A model generated the notes under the pieces. That model did not search any database. It was not told where the DNA came from and saw nothing but the letters and a program-made list of their open reading frames with translations. Below are positions 1-9,075 of a stretch of 59,355 bases of DNA, piece by piece. The stretch covers positions 1-59,355 of the forward strand of contig CAYJJX010000016.1 in assembly GCA_964370605.1 (NCBI GenBank), in the 5' to 3' direction. Origin of the DNA: CAYJBH01 sp964370605 (GTDB lineage Bacteria > Bacillota > Clostridia > Oscillospirales > Ruminococcaceae). The translations under genes and the position numbers were made by a program. The stretch's first letter is position 1. Every line of letters begins with the position of its first letter.

Positions 1-443
1 ACCGTTTGCCGCATCTCTTCCAGCTTTTTTTCATTATCTTCGGTCAAGGTGCGAAGCCGTGTTTCCATTGTGTTGCGGACATGCTCCAACATCTGGTTGC
101 TTTGCAGGGTGTGTGCGTTGAAAGCTTCGGCAAGCCGTTTTTGCTGTCCCTCCACCGTCGATTGCAACGTTTCTTGCCTTGTCGAAAGATTGTTTGAGAG
201 TTCACGAAGCACCGCACTTTGACGTGCCGAGAGCTGCTCCGACATCACATTTTGCACCTCGCCATGTGAGCGAAGTGATTGGGACAGCGTTTCCCCCTGT
301 TCCAACCTTGATTTGCGAAACTGCTCCTCTAATACCGCTATCAGCGTGTCACGCTCCGATTTCATCGTGCGTAACATGGCAACAAGTATTATTATGACCA
401 CAATTGCAAGCACCGCAGTGATTATTATCGGTATATAACTCAT
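1..443 (-). CDS. rmuC: RmuC-family DNA recombination protein, 5' part only
   Basis: The gene runs off the left edge, so only about 147 N-terminal residues are visible. The start is the ATG at 443-441, preceded by AGAAAGGAAG. The product begins with one membrane segment (residues about 4-24) followed by a Glu/Gln/Arg-rich, coiled-coil-like stretch. The visible part ends in RTLTEDNEKKLEEMR, which matches the linker before the nuclease-like domain of RmuC. The family is thought to limit DNA inversions and rearrangements. The catalytic domain lies outside the window, so intactness cannot be judged. Confidence 0.8.
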   Translation of the reverse strand, partial: MSYIPIIITAVLAIVVIIILVAMLRTMKSERDTLIAVLEEQFRKSRLEQGETLSQSLRSHGEVQNVMSEQLSARQSAVLRELSNNLSTRQETLQSTVEGQQKRLAEAFNAHTLQSNQMLEHVRNTMETRLRTLTEDNEKKLEEMRQT

Positions 444-501
444 AGGCTTCCTTTCTGTTAGTTAGATTGTGCGGATTTTACAGCCGCTTGATAATAAATG
501 T

Positions 502-1656
502 CTAAAACCGCAATTTTTTACTCTCCTGTACACGTTCCACCAGACTCGGCAACAACAAGATAGAAAGCACCGTAAGAGTGTATGGAAACCAGTAGAGAAA
601 GTCGTCGAGTGCGTCCAAAACTGAGGATACAGCCGACTCGGGACTGGTACTGTCGGATAAAAATAGCAGCAGCACGAATGAGAAAGAAGTGGCGGTCAAT
701 ACGATTGTAGCCATAAAATGTTCTTTTGCAGCAGAGAAAATTCGTTTTATCAGTCCGCCTTTAGTATTGAAAAACGCCATAACTCTCGCCACCAACAATA
801 TTACAAAAGCAAAGGCAAAACCTGTAGAGTTCAGAAGCATGACACCGCTCAATATACAGGAAATCTCGGTCAGCTCGAAACGTTCATGGCAAGGGTGTGT
901 CAAGGCGACATAGATGCCGTAGCCAAATAATAATGCGAAAAGTCGCCCCGGCTCTAAAGTTGTCAGGCCACTGCCGGTGCCGAGTAGACCATAGATAAGC
1001 ACAAACTTCACTGCAATCAGCACATAATCGTATCGGTCACGTGGTTGTTCATCACCAAAGAGTGGCAACATACAAGCAAATGCAAGAAGGTTGTTGCAGG
1101 CATAAACGACACTCAGGCTGATAGACTCTGAGCTGAAAAGCATGAGATATTGTAGCAACCATAGTAGCGGCGGGTGCAGTATGTCGGGCGGCAAAACAGC
1201 GTCAGCGGAATAAGGCAATTTTCCGGTTGATATGATATATTGAAGTCCCGGCAACCAGTAGCTTGTCACCTGTGGATCGGAAGTTGCAAATTCGGTGTTC
1301 AAAAGCAGTGAACCGGCGAGCATGATATACAGGATAATCATCGGCACAGAAAAGATCACCTTGAGTGATTCACGCAGATTTATGAGACAATAGATAAGAC
1401 AGACGGCACAGGCTAAAGCGATGAGGATATAGCCAAACTGCATAAAGCCAAAGATGCCGAAAATATAGAGCACAAGTGCACAGCCGAGCAGTACTACCAT
1501 GAAAATTGCGGTGGGCAAAAGCCGAAATCGAATCGACACCGTGACGGTCAGAATGAGCAAAAAAGCAAATCCCAAAGCAAAAGATAACAAAACTTGTTCT
1601 CCAAAAGTGGATCGGATAGTAGTATTATTTACAAACAAATCCCGATCATTCAGCAA
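502..1656 (-). CDS. Polytopic membrane protein of unknown function
   Basis: This 384-residue protein is mostly hydrophobic, with about 9-10 predicted membrane segments. The first extracytoplasmic loop carries Asp/Pro-rich motifs (SDPQVTSYW, then GKLPYSAD). The same kind of arrangement occurs in the membrane protein at 43727-45685, which suggests a polyprenyl-sugar glycosyltransferase-like fold, but no family can be named. The earliest start in frame is a TTG lying immediately after the flagellin terminator hairpin, with no good Shine-Dalgarno site. The true start, or even active expression, is therefore uncertain. It could be read through from the flagellin promoter at a low level. Confidence 0.55.
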   Translation of the reverse strand: MLNDRDLFVNNTTIRSTFGEQVLLSFALGFAFLLILTVTVSIRFRLLPTAIFMVVLLGCALVLYIFGIFGFMQFGYILIALACAVCLIYCLINLRESLKVIFSVPMIILYIMLAGSLLLNTEFATSDPQVTSYWLPGLQYIISTGKLPYSADAVLPPDILHPPLLWLLQYLMLFSSESISLSVVYACNNLLAFACMLPLFGDEQPRDRYDYVLIAVKFVLIYGLLGTGSGLTTLEPGRLFALLFGYGIYVALTHPCHERFELTEISCILSGVMLLNSTGFAFAFVILLVARVMAFFNTKGGLIKRIFSAAKEHFMATIVLTATSFSFVLLLFLSDSTSPESAVSSVLDALDDFLYWFPYTLTVLSILLLPSLVERVQESKKLRF

Positions 1657-1660
1657 AACA

Positions 1661-1698
1661 CCACCAAAGCCTATTGCCGTGAATGTAGGCTTTGGTGG
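1661..1698 (-). terminator. Terminator hairpin after the flagellin gene
   Basis: A perfect 13-bp inverted repeat (CCACCAAAGCCTA at 1661-1673 against its complement at 1686-1698) with a 12-nt loop. On the minus strand it is followed by TGTTTTGC, a short T-rich tract. It sits 35 nt after the flagellin stop codon. Confidence 0.75.
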
Positions 1699-1732
1699 CA
1701 GTTAATGTGCCTGTTATCTTTTGAGTTTAGTC

Positions 1733-2524
1733 TTATCTTAGCAGGTTTAGCATCAGGCTTGCATTTTGGTTTGCCTGTGCCATCATTGCAATAGAACTGT
1801 TTTGTAGCAAGTTGTTGCGGGTCAAATTCATCATTTCGAGAGCCATGTCGGTGCTTCCGATTCTGCTACCGGCGGCGATGAGGTTTTCGTTGGTGACGTT
1901 GATGTTATTGTATGTATGCTCCAGTTGGTTTTGAACGGCACCCATTTCACCTCTGATATCACCGAGTGATTCCGATGCGGCACGGATATTTTCCGAGCTT
2001 GCCATTGCGGCATCGACCGACGATAGATCAATTTCCGGAATCGGTATTTCCGAGAGGGTCATACTTGTCGATTGACCGGCAGTGTTGCCAACCTGGAAAC
2101 TGACATCTTCGCCGGAAAAAAGCTCGATTCCATTGAAGTTAGTCTGCTCGGCAACTCTATTAATCTCTTCGAGTATTGCGTCCGCTTCTGCTTGCATGGC
2201 GGAGCGTTCGCTTTCACCATAGATGCTGTTTGATGCTCGAAGTGAGAGCTCGTTGAGTCTTGAATACATGTCCGACACCGAGCCAAGTGCACCATCGGCA
2301 GTCTGAACAAACGAGGTTGCATCCTGCGTGTTAACAGCTGAGGTGGAAAGACCTGTCTGCTGGGAATAAATTTTTTGCAGGATTGCAAGGCCCGCGGCGT
2401 TATCGGCAGAACGATTGATTTTGTTGCCGGATGACAACTTCTCAATATTGCCGGCGATGCCGAGTCGCCCTTGCTGGTTGCGGTTGAGGTTGCTCAACCA
2501 AAGCTCGTTACTCTTGATAACCAT
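1733..2524 (-). CDS. hag: Flagellin, short form without central variable domains
   Basis: This is the filament subunit of the flagellum, 263 residues long. It consists almost only of the conserved D0/D1 ends: an N-terminal helix region with EKLSSGNKINRSADNAAGLAI and a C-terminal region ending QANQNASLMLNLLR. Residues about 120-165 (TNFNGIELFSG and following) form the short D1 hairpin, and no D2/D3 insert is present. The start ATG follows AGGAAAGGA by 7 nt. It is divergent: the usual first helix asparagine/alanine pattern is replaced by LWLSNLNRNQQGRL, and DDAAG is DNAAG. No other flagellar gene lies nearby, so it is an orphan flagellin locus, with its own terminator downstream. Confidence 0.92.
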   Translation of the reverse strand: MVIKSNELWLSNLNRNQQGRLGIAGNIEKLSSGNKINRSADNAAGLAILQKIYSQQTGLSTSAVNTQDATSFVQTADGALGSVSDMYSRLNELSLRASNSIYGESERSAMQAEADAILEEINRVAEQTNFNGIELFSGEDVSFQVGNTAGQSTSMTLSEIPIPEIDLSSVDAAMASSENIRAASESLGDIRGEMGAVQNQLEHTYNNINVTNENLIAAGSRIGSTDMALEMMNLTRNNLLQNSSIAMMAQANQNASLMLNLLR

Positions 2525-2608
2525 AGTGTGATCCTTTCCTTAGTATCGCCGAAATCGCGATTTAAACATGCTGTTTTGGGATTTTCATCGATTCAAAATG
2601 ACATAGAC

Positions 2609-3256
2609 CTACCATTCGATCGGTGTTTTCAAGATATCATTCACCTGCGAAAAATGTTTGCATCCGAAAAACCCTTTGCTTGCAGAAAGCGGGCTTGGAT
2701 GCGGTGCAGTGAGTACATGATGATGAGAGGTAATGATGTTTTTTTTCGCTTCCGCATTTTTGCCCCAGAGCAAAAAAACTATCGGCTCGTCTTTTTGGTT
2801 TAAAAGCCGGATAATTTCATCGGTGAAAAGTTCCCAGCCCTTGCCCTTGTGTGAGTTCGGTTCCCCTTTCCTCACGGTCAAAACGGTGTTGAGCAACAAT
2901 ACGCCCTGTCTTGCCAAATAGGTTAAGTCACCGCTGATTTTTAGCGCAGTGCCGACATCGTTCTTTAGTTCTTTGAAGATGTTCTTCAATGACGGAGGAA
3001 TCGCTCCCGATTGCACCGAAAATGCAAGACCATGCGCTTGCCCCTCACCGTGATACGGGTCTTGCCCAAGAATCACCACCTTGACGTCGTCAAAATCGGT
3101 GAGACAGAGCGAGGCAAATATATTTTCTTTTTTGGGAAAAACGGTAGCCTGCTCATATTCATGGCAAAGAAAATCGCAAAGGTCAAGAAAATATTGCTTT
3201 TCACATTCTGCTTTTAGCAGTTGACCGAAACGGTTGTTTGGCAGAGATAAGAACAA
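2609..3256 (-). CDS. ung: Uracil-DNA glycosylase
   Basis: Family 1 UDG removes uracil from DNA as the first step of base-excision repair. The 215 residues contain the water-activating loop GQDPYHG (about residue 65), the uracil-binding LLLNTVLTVR and KGKGWELFTD, and the DNA-intercalation loop HPSPLSA with its catalytic histidine near residue 185. Length is normal for the family. The best start is a TTG separated by one codon from the thioredoxin stop, which is in the same frame, so translation is probably coupled to trxA. No independent promoter is seen. Confidence 0.95.
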   Translation of the reverse strand: MFLSLPNNRFGQLLKAECEKQYFLDLCDFLCHEYEQATVFPKKENIFASLCLTDFDDVKVVILGQDPYHGEGQAHGLAFSVQSGAIPPSLKNIFKELKNDVGTALKISGDLTYLARQGVLLLNTVLTVRKGEPNSHKGKGWELFTDEIIRLLNQKDEPIVFLLWGKNAEAKKNIITSHHHVLTAPHPSPLSASKGFFGCKHFSQVNDILKTPIEW

Positions 3257-3259
3257 ATC

Positions 3260-3571
3260 TTAGACACCCATCAAGTTCAAAATATCCTGTTTGGGTCTTG
3301 AACCGACGGCGGTTTCAACGGCGGCGCCGTTTTTGAACACTACGAGGGTCGGTATGGTCATGACCGAGAATTGCTCTGCGAGCTCTTTTTGCTCGTCGAC
3401 ATTCACCTTGCCGACGACAAAACTGTCGTTTTCAGCGGCAACTTCATCCAGAACCGGTGCAAACATTCTGCACGGACCGCACCAGGGTGCCCAAAAGTCA
3501 ATTAGAACGGGTTTGTCACTCTTTAGAACTTCTTGATCGAAGTTTTCTTTTGTAATTGTTAATACAGCCAT
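3260..3571 (-). CDS. trxA: Thioredoxin
   Basis: A single-domain 103-residue thioredoxin with the active-site motif WCGPCR (Cys near residues 31 and 34), the cis-proline segment TIPTLVVF and the FKNGAAVE turn. It reduces protein disulfides in the cytoplasm. The start ATG follows AGGAGAATTACT. A promoter candidate lies just upstream (3625-3597), so trxA and ung form a two-gene unit. Confidence 0.96.
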   Translation of the reverse strand: MAVLTITKENFDQEVLKSDKPVLIDFWAPWCGPCRMFAPVLDEVAAENDSFVVGKVNVDEQKELAEQFSVMTIPTLVVFKNGAAVETAVGSRPKQDILNLMGV

Positions 3572-4075
3572 AGTAATTCTCCTTACTTATAGTATAATTC
3601 TAACACATAATTATTTTTTTTGCAATAGTCAATGTGTATATTTATTATGGTCTGTTTATGTGCAAAAAATGTGTAGAAAGATGGGGGATTTATTTTATTT
3701 TCCATATAGAGTTTAATAGGTGTATGTGTTTATTTGCTTTTTGACACCAAAAAGCAACAAAAAGTGTTGGGGCGCGCATGCCCCAAACCCCAGCGTGTAC
3801 ACGAATTGTCGCTTTTAGAACACGGCTGCAAACAAAATTGAACTTGCAAAAACACTGCTGTCACAGTCTTTTTGCTCAAACACCAATTTCGTTTGACCGT
3901 GCTTTCTAAAGCTTTGTCACCATATGCTTTATGTTTCTGTCCTCTTTTAGCAAAGCTATATTTGATAATTTGCAGAGTGTGTTTTTTACCATCTTCTGCC
4001 TTGTACCTACAAACACACACCCCATCACAAAAGCAATAAGGCGTGTTGGTTTTTAAGTTGAATGACTATGTTTCT
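3572..4075. other. Gene-free gap of 504 bases with a short perfect hairpin
   Basis: Apart from the trxA promoter I find no convincing gene here. A 96-codon minus-strand frame (4020-3730) is Cys-rich, begins with GTG and lacks a normal ribosome site and any recognisable domain. TTGCTTTTTG at 3734-3743 is perfectly complementary to 3748-3757 with a 4-nt loop, but neither side has a T-run, so it is not a standard terminator. The segment resembles an intergenic repeat or decayed sequence. Confidence 0.4.
3597..3625 (-). promoter_or_regulatory. SigA-like promoter for trxA-ung
   Basis: On the minus strand TTGCAA (3625-3620) is separated by 17 nt from TAGAAT (3602-3597), about 25 nt before the trxA start codon. 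An overlapping TATACT offers an alternative -10. Confidence 0.5.
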
Positions 4076-6484
4076 TTAATGACTTTCGGCGAGTGAGGGT
4101 TCGAACTCTTCGCGCTCTTCTTGCCGTTCCGACTGGCGATGAACGGTGGTGGCAGGTATCATCTTGAGCACGATGACCGACATGTCGTCTCGGTGATCGC
4201 TTTCATCGCCGAGCTCTTTTGCCTTTTGCATGATGGCGGCGGCGAGTTCCCGTGAACTTTTGCCGTACATTCTATCAATCAACTCCGGCAACCAATCGGT
4301 ATCACCCTCTCCGAGGGTGCCGTCACTGACCATCACCAGCATATCATACAGTTCGAACTTTATCGGCACTTCGGTGCCGGTCACTCCCGGCATTATACCG
4401 ATCGGTAGGGTGAGCGGATCAATACAGTGTATCGCATTTTTCGTGACATGAAAAGTCGGGGCGGCACCCGCCTTATAAATGGTGCCTTCACCGCTGTAAA
4501 GATTGATGGACAGGATATCAAGTGTTGCGCCGCTCTCTTCGTTTGTTTTAAGTGATAAAGCCACGTTGACAAGCCGTGCCGCCTCACCGGTTCCAAAACC
4601 TGCGGAAAGCAATTTGGTGCTCAGCACCGCCGCTATACTGGCATCGACGGCGGCAGATTTACCCTTTCCCATTCCGTCGCTCAGGATAGCGTGGGCGTTG
4701 CCGTGGTCGTCGCTGAAGGTTTTAAGAATATCGCCGTTTATTCCGCTTCTGTCCGCCGCCTTTCCGGAGGCGGCAAATTCTACCGTGAATTTTGCCATTT
4801 CATAGAACTCAAATGAAGTAACTGTCTCAAAATCACGCATAATACAAGGGAAAAATTGTCGTCCGAGTAGATGTCCCACTTCTTCGGTCAGTGAACCGCG
4901 CTGGTTTTCATCGAGGTAGACTCGACAACAACTTATGTTTAGACGCATTTTTTCACTTCGTTCCATGACGACCGCACCCTCGATAGGCGACAGCCCAAGT
5001 TCTTTGAACATCGCCATCAATTTTGCAGTTTTATTGCGGTCGACATATTCTTCACGATATATTTCGGCAGAAAGTTTTGAAAGTGCCTCACCCATGGCGG
5101 AAAACTGTTCCGATAAAGAGCTTCGCATCAGTTCTGATTTAAGCATTCCGGTGCGCTCTGTTGCGGCTACCGCTTGTGCGCGGTGTAGGATACTGCACAG
5201 TTCAAACGATCGGTTACAGCGATTATCAAAAATTTCGGTCAGCCATACCGGTCCGACACTTCCCCTCGTGGCGATGGCGACGAGCACCTGTCGCATGGAA
5301 TCAATGGTGTCCTGTGCAAAGTTATTCCAGCAAGTGTTGTAGCCACTGCAATCTTTGCAACAATTATCGATTGTATAGTCGATGGCGATACTGTCTGCCG
5401 ATTGTTTTTTTACATTACTTCGAACAAAGACCTTGTTTACTACATCATTGATGTCGACAAGTGCTTCACCAAACCGCTTCAGGCGACCGGAAAGCTGTCT
5501 TGCCGCCGTCCTTGCATCGGGATTAATCGGATCTTTTGGGAATCGCAAAGGCAGCATTGCCTTTGGAATCGGGATGAAAAGTCCGGTCGCGACAATGATC
5601 TCCAGGATATAGATAGCCGCCGCCGAAGTGTTCGGCGCAAGAACCACTCCAAAGACACTGCAACAAAAAAACAGTGTTGCAATACCGAATTTTTCACCGT
5701 GGCTGAGTAGTCCGGCAAAGAGACCGCCTATCGCAATCCCAACGCCACTGTATATAAGAGTTGGTTCTGCAATGGAGAATGCGACGAGTGCCGATACTGC
5801 AAGCACTCCGCAAATTCGCTCGCCGTAGCCATAGCCGATAAGACATGTCAGCAGTGCAATGACAACTATGCCGAGATTGAAGTCCAAAATCTCAAAGCGC
5901 AAAAGCGAAATACAAAGGGTGATAAACGCAAAGAGTAACGACGCCTTACCTTCGCCCGAAAGGTCGGAAAAGTTATCAAGGCGCACCATTTCGCTGAAAA
6001 ATACGCTGAGCATAAACGAGAAAAGGAGAACCAACATTATCTCGCAGAGCGTTGCAAATATATCCGACTGTTTGTCGGTGACGAGAGGAAGAAACAGTCG
6101 CATCAGCAACAAAGATATAGACGACGTAAGGGGAAGGGTCGCCATTACTATAACTCGGTTTGCGATTTTATGTAATATCGGCCGAAGGAAGAGTGCGGTA
6201 GCGATGGCGATGCTATACTGAATGCCTACCAGTGTGTCCATCGATAACATATAACCGAGCACCGCACCAAGCGTTGCGGCGATGGCGTAATGATCACGTG
6301 CCCCTGCGGCAACTGCCATGCCGAGAGGGAATAGTCCGCCAAACATCGGTGCACCGGCGGCGATAAACGCAAAACCTGCCATGCAAAGCTGTAAAAGGTA
6401 GGGCATGAACCTTTTCGCCCACCCGCCGAGTCGCCTGTACTTCGATCTCAAAACTTCCAGCACCTTTTCTTCCTTCCTTTTCAT
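4076..6484 (-). CDS. spoIIE: Stage II sporulation protein E, membrane serine phosphatase
   Basis: SpoIIE dephosphorylates the anti-sigma antagonist SpoIIAA in the forespore and helps assemble the asymmetric septum, switching on sigma F. The 802 residues contain about ten membrane segments (residues about 25-320), a cytoplasmic regulatory region with a cysteine cluster (CCKDCSGYNTCW), and a C-terminal PP2C-type domain. That domain has SDGMGKG (about 610), SGATLDIL and VSDGTLGEGD, which hold the metal-binding aspartates. Length is normal. The start ATG has a modest site (CGGAAATT). The gene stands alone, as spoIIE commonly does. I did not find a clear Spo0A box upstream. Confidence 0.95.
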   Translation of the reverse strand: MKRKEEKVLEVLRSKYRRLGGWAKRFMPYLLQLCMAGFAFIAAGAPMFGGLFPLGMAVAAGARDHYAIAATLGAVLGYMLSMDTLVGIQYSIAIATALFLRPILHKIANRVIVMATLPLTSSISLLLMRLFLPLVTDKQSDIFATLCEIMLVLLFSFMLSVFFSEMVRLDNFSDLSGEGKASLLFAFITLCISLLRFEILDFNLGIVVIALLTCLIGYGYGERICGVLAVSALVAFSIAEPTLIYSGVGIAIGGLFAGLLSHGEKFGIATLFFCCSVFGVVLAPNTSAAAIYILEIIVATGLFIPIPKAMLPLRFPKDPINPDARTAARQLSGRLKRFGEALVDINDVVNKVFVRSNVKKQSADSIAIDYTIDNCCKDCSGYNTCWNNFAQDTIDSMRQVLVAIATRGSVGPVWLTEIFDNRCNRSFELCSILHRAQAVAATERTGMLKSELMRSSLSEQFSAMGEALSKLSAEIYREEYVDRNKTAKLMAMFKELGLSPIEGAVVMERSEKMRLNISCCRVYLDENQRGSLTEEVGHLLGRQFFPCIMRDFETVTSFEFYEMAKFTVEFAASGKAADRSGINGDILKTFSDDHGNAHAILSDGMGKGKSAAVDASIAAVLSTKLLSAGFGTGEAARLVNVALSLKTNEESGATLDILSINLYSGEGTIYKAGAAPTFHVTKNAIHCIDPLTLPIGIMPGVTGTEVPIKFELYDMLVMVSDGTLGEGDTDWLPELIDRMYGKSSRELAAAIMQKAKELGDESDHRDDMSVIVLKMIPATTVHRQSERQEEREEFEPSLAESH

Positions 6485-6584
6485 AATTTCCGTTTGCTTT
6501 TTATTATATAGAGTGGTTTAGGCGGTATTTGTTGAATAATATAAGCTATGCAGAAATTTTAAAGTTTTCTTTCGCCATATTTCG

Positions 6585-6613
6585 TTGTAAATCGAAAAAA
6601 AATATGGTATAAT
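6585..6613 (+). promoter_or_regulatory. Promoter for the GT2/carboxypeptidase/pncB operon
   Basis: TTGTAA at 6585-6590, a 17-nt spacer and a consensus TATAAT at 6608-6613, about 60 nt before the glycosyltransferase start codon. It is transcribed divergently from spoIIE. Confidence 0.6.
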
Positions 6614-6674
6614 CTATGAAATAACGACGATTTTTAAGAATAAGATAACTGAAAGAAGAGAGGTTGTTTCGTTA

Positions 6675-7652
6675 ATGAATAATCTGCCAATACTCTATAT
6701 CGTAATCCCTTGCTACAACGAATCGGAGGTGCTACCAAAGACTTGCACAATGTTTCGTGAGAAGATGGCGAGCTTTATTGCCGCTCAAAAGGTCTCGCCG
6801 AAGAGCAGGGTGATGTTTGTGAACGACGGCTCGTCTGACTCGACATACGACATAATTGAGCGTCTTGCGAAGGAAGATGAACTATATTGCGGTATATCCC
6901 TTTCTCGCAACAGGGGACACCAAAACGCACTGCTTGCCGGACTGCATGAGGCGGCTCGATTTTGCGATGTGAGTATTTCCATCGACTGTGACGGTCAGGA
7001 CGATATCAATGCCATGGATGAATTTTTGGAGCGGTATCTTGAGGGGCACGATGTTGTATACGGTGTGCGCAACAACCGTGACAGCGACAGCTTTTTCAAG
7101 CGCTTCACCGCCGAGAGTTTTTATCGTTTCATGAGCACGATGGGTGCCAAAACCGTGTTCAATCACGCCGACTATCGTCTGATGTCGAAAAATGCGCTGG
7201 ATGGGCTTTTTGAGTTTGAAGAGGTCAACATCTTTTTGCGAGGACTTGTTCCACTTGTCGGTTTCAAATCTACCACGGTGGAATATAGTCGTTCCAAGCG
7301 AATCGCCGGCGAGAGTCATTATCCGCTTTCCAAAATGTTGTCCCTTGCCATCGACGGTATAACCAGTCTTTCTAATCGCCCACTGCGCCTCATTACCACG
7401 CTCGGATTTTTTATCGCGATACTCGGCTTTGTCGGAGCTGTCTGGACGATTATTCAATTTTTTATCGGGAGTACCGTCAGTGGTTGGAGCTCCACCACCT
7501 TTTCGGTCTTTTTCATGGGCGGCGTACAACTTCTTTGCCTCGGAATTATCGGAGAATATATCGGCAAGATTTATCTCGAATCTAAAAAACGTCCACGATT
7601 TATAATATCCCGTCGTACATTTGACGACAAAACCCAAAGGAATGACCACTAA
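6675..7652 (+). CDS. Membrane-anchored family 2 glycosyltransferase (GtrB/DPM1-like)
   Basis: It probably transfers a sugar from a nucleotide donor to undecaprenyl phosphate at the inner face of the membrane. The GT-A domain (residues about 5-230) shows IPCYNES, VNDGSSDST (nucleotide binding), RNRGHQNALLAG and DCDGQDD, the metal-binding acidic motif. Two C-terminal membrane segments (about 240-260 and 275-300) fit the GtrB/CsbB architecture. The start ATG lies 11 nt after AGAGAGG. The stop codon is 1 nt before the next gene, so they are co-transcribed. Proteins of this class often work with GtcA and YfhO-type partners; a YfhO gene lies at 46.2 kb, but a functional link is inference. Confidence 0.88.
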   Translation: MNNLPILYIVIPCYNESEVLPKTCTMFREKMASFIAAQKVSPKSRVMFVNDGSSDSTYDIIERLAKEDELYCGISLSRNRGHQNALLAGLHEAARFCDVSISIDCDGQDDINAMDEFLERYLEGHDVVYGVRNNRDSDSFFKRFTAESFYRFMSTMGAKTVFNHADYRLMSKNALDGLFEFEEVNIFLRGLVPLVGFKSTTVEYSRSKRIAGESHYPLSKMLSLAIDGITSLSNRPLRLITTLGFFIAILGFVGAVWTIIQFFIGSTVSGWSSTTFSVFFMGGVQLLCLGIIGEYIGKIYLESKKRPRFIISRRTFDDKTQRNDH

Positions 7653-7653
7653 C

Positions 7654-9075
7654 ATGAAAAAAGTTTTAGCGTTTCTCACTGTTTTTGCGATATTGTTTTT
7701 TCCCCTTTCATCGATACCGGTTACATCGGTATCATCAACATCTGAACAACAGGTATCATCGACACCTGAGCAACAGGTGTCGGGGGGCTTTGAGCCGCCG
7801 TTTTCGGTAAATGCGGAATCGGTCATACTGATAAATCTTGACAGCGGTGATGTTGTATATGAAAAAAACGCCGACGATCCACGTCCACCGGCTTCGCTCA
7901 CCAAGGTTATGACTGCTCTGCTTTTGGTGGAGAGTGTGCCGGATCTCGCCGCCGTGACAGTAACTGCTCCGAGCTATATTTACAATGAATTTTACGGTCT
8001 CACCGTCTCCACTGCCGACATAAGGGCAGGAGAAGAACTGAATTTGGAGCAAGTTTTGTATGGCATGATGCTCCAGAGCGCAAACGAGGGTGCGTCTATC
8101 GTGGCCGACTATCTTTCGGGCGGCGATATTCCCGCCTTTGCCGCCGAAATGACACAGCGTGCAAAAGAGCTCGGCTGTGAAAATACCAATTTTACAAATC
8201 CGCATGGTCTGCATTCTGAAGAGCAATACTCCACCGCCCGCGACATGGCGACCATCACGCTGGAGGCGCTCAAACATCAGAACCTTGTCGATGCTGCATA
8301 TTCGTCTCGATATACCATTCCTGCAAACAACAAGCACACCCAGTCGAGAATTCTTGTCACCACCTGTGCCATGCAGGATGAGAATACGGCCTATTACAAG
8401 AACTATGTTCATGGGTTCAAGACAGGTACACTTCCTGAGGCGGGACATAACTATATATCAACCGCCACACAAAACGGTGAAAACTATCTTTTGGTCGTGA
8501 TGGGTGCCGACTCAGACGGAGTCAATGCCGCCGGTGAACCGCTCTCAAGCAAACCGGCATTTGACATTACCGCCGATATTTACAACTGGGTGTATAACAA
8601 TTTTACCGTTCGCCCTGTAATCGAGGCGGGTGCTCCGGTCGAACAGGTTCCGCTGAAGTACAGCGAAGAATCAGACACACTATTACTCTACCCCTCTGAG
8701 TCCATCTACTCACTGCTTAGCAACGATGAAGATGAACGCTCTCTAACCAGGATATATGAACTTCCCGAATTCGCCGAAGCGCCTATCGAAGAGGGGACTG
8801 TCGTAGGGACGCTTACCGTCAAACGAGGTGAGATGGTGCTCGGAAGTGCCGATCTTATGGCGGCACAGAGTTTTGAGCGAAGTGATGTGCTGTATTATAC
8901 TGCACAGGTGATGGACTTTTTTAATAGCTCTACCTTCAAGGTGGTAGTCGGAATAATTGCGGTTGCAGTCTTGCTTTACGCTACCATGTTGTTGCTATCG
9001 ATACGACGCTATAACCTACAAAGGCGACGCGGGAAAAAGCAACCCCCGAAACACATAAACAGGAGAATGAGATGA
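7654..9075 (+). CDS. D-alanyl-D-alanine carboxypeptidase (PBP5/DacF type)
   Basis: This serine peptidase trims the terminal D-Ala from peptidoglycan stem peptides outside the membrane. The 473 residues show an N-terminal signal peptide (residues 1-22), the catalytic SLTK (Ser is the nucleophile), SANEG as the SxN motif and KTGT (GFKTGTLPEAG). A C-terminal membrane segment (about 425-445) is followed by a strongly basic tail. The chosen start is the ATG at 7654, about 12 nt after AAAGGA; an upstream TTG in frame overlaps the glycosyltransferase and is less likely. A tandem repeat of SSTxEQQV follows the signal peptide. The gene overlaps pncB by 4 nt. Confidence 0.92.
   Translation: MKKVLAFLTVFAILFFPLSSIPVTSVSSTSEQQVSSTPEQQVSGGFEPPFSVNAESVILINLDSGDVVYEKNADDPRPPASLTKVMTALLLVESVPDLAAVTVTAPSYIYNEFYGLTVSTADIRAGEELNLEQVLYGMMLQSANEGASIVADYLSGGDIPAFAAEMTQRAKELGCENTNFTNPHGLHSEEQYSTARDMATITLEALKHQNLVDAAYSSRYTIPANNKHTQSRILVTTCAMQDENTAYYKNYVHGFKTGTLPEAGHNYISTATQNGENYLLVVMGADSDGVNAAGEPLSSKPAFDITADIYNWVYNNFTVRPVIEAGAPVEQVPLKYSEESDTLLLYPSESIYSLLSNDEDERSLTRIYELPEFAEAPIEEGTVVGTLTVKRGEMVLGSADLMAAQSFERSDVLYYTAQVMDFFNSSTFKVVVGIIAVAVLLYATMLLLSIRRYNLQRRRGKKQPPKHINRRMR
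7729..7776 (+). repeat. Tandem 24-bp repeat inside the carboxypeptidase gene
   Basis: Two adjacent 24-base copies (7729-7752 and 7753-7776) differ at only three positions and encode two copies of the octapeptide unit V-S-S-T-x-E-Q-Q in the linker after the signal peptide. The copy number may vary between strains. Confidence 0.75.

Noticed and set aside
3734..3757. 10-bp hairpin as a terminator for spoIIE
   Set aside because: It lies about 320 nt past the stop codon and has no T-run on the minus strand.
3730..4020. 96-codon Cys-rich minus-strand frame
   Set aside because: GTG start without a good ribosome site, no recognisable domain and a low-complexity, repeat-like composition.
6882..7904. 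Long minus-strand frame opposite the GT2 and carboxypeptidase genes
   Set aside because: It is antisense to two genes with clear catalytic motifs and has no family signature.
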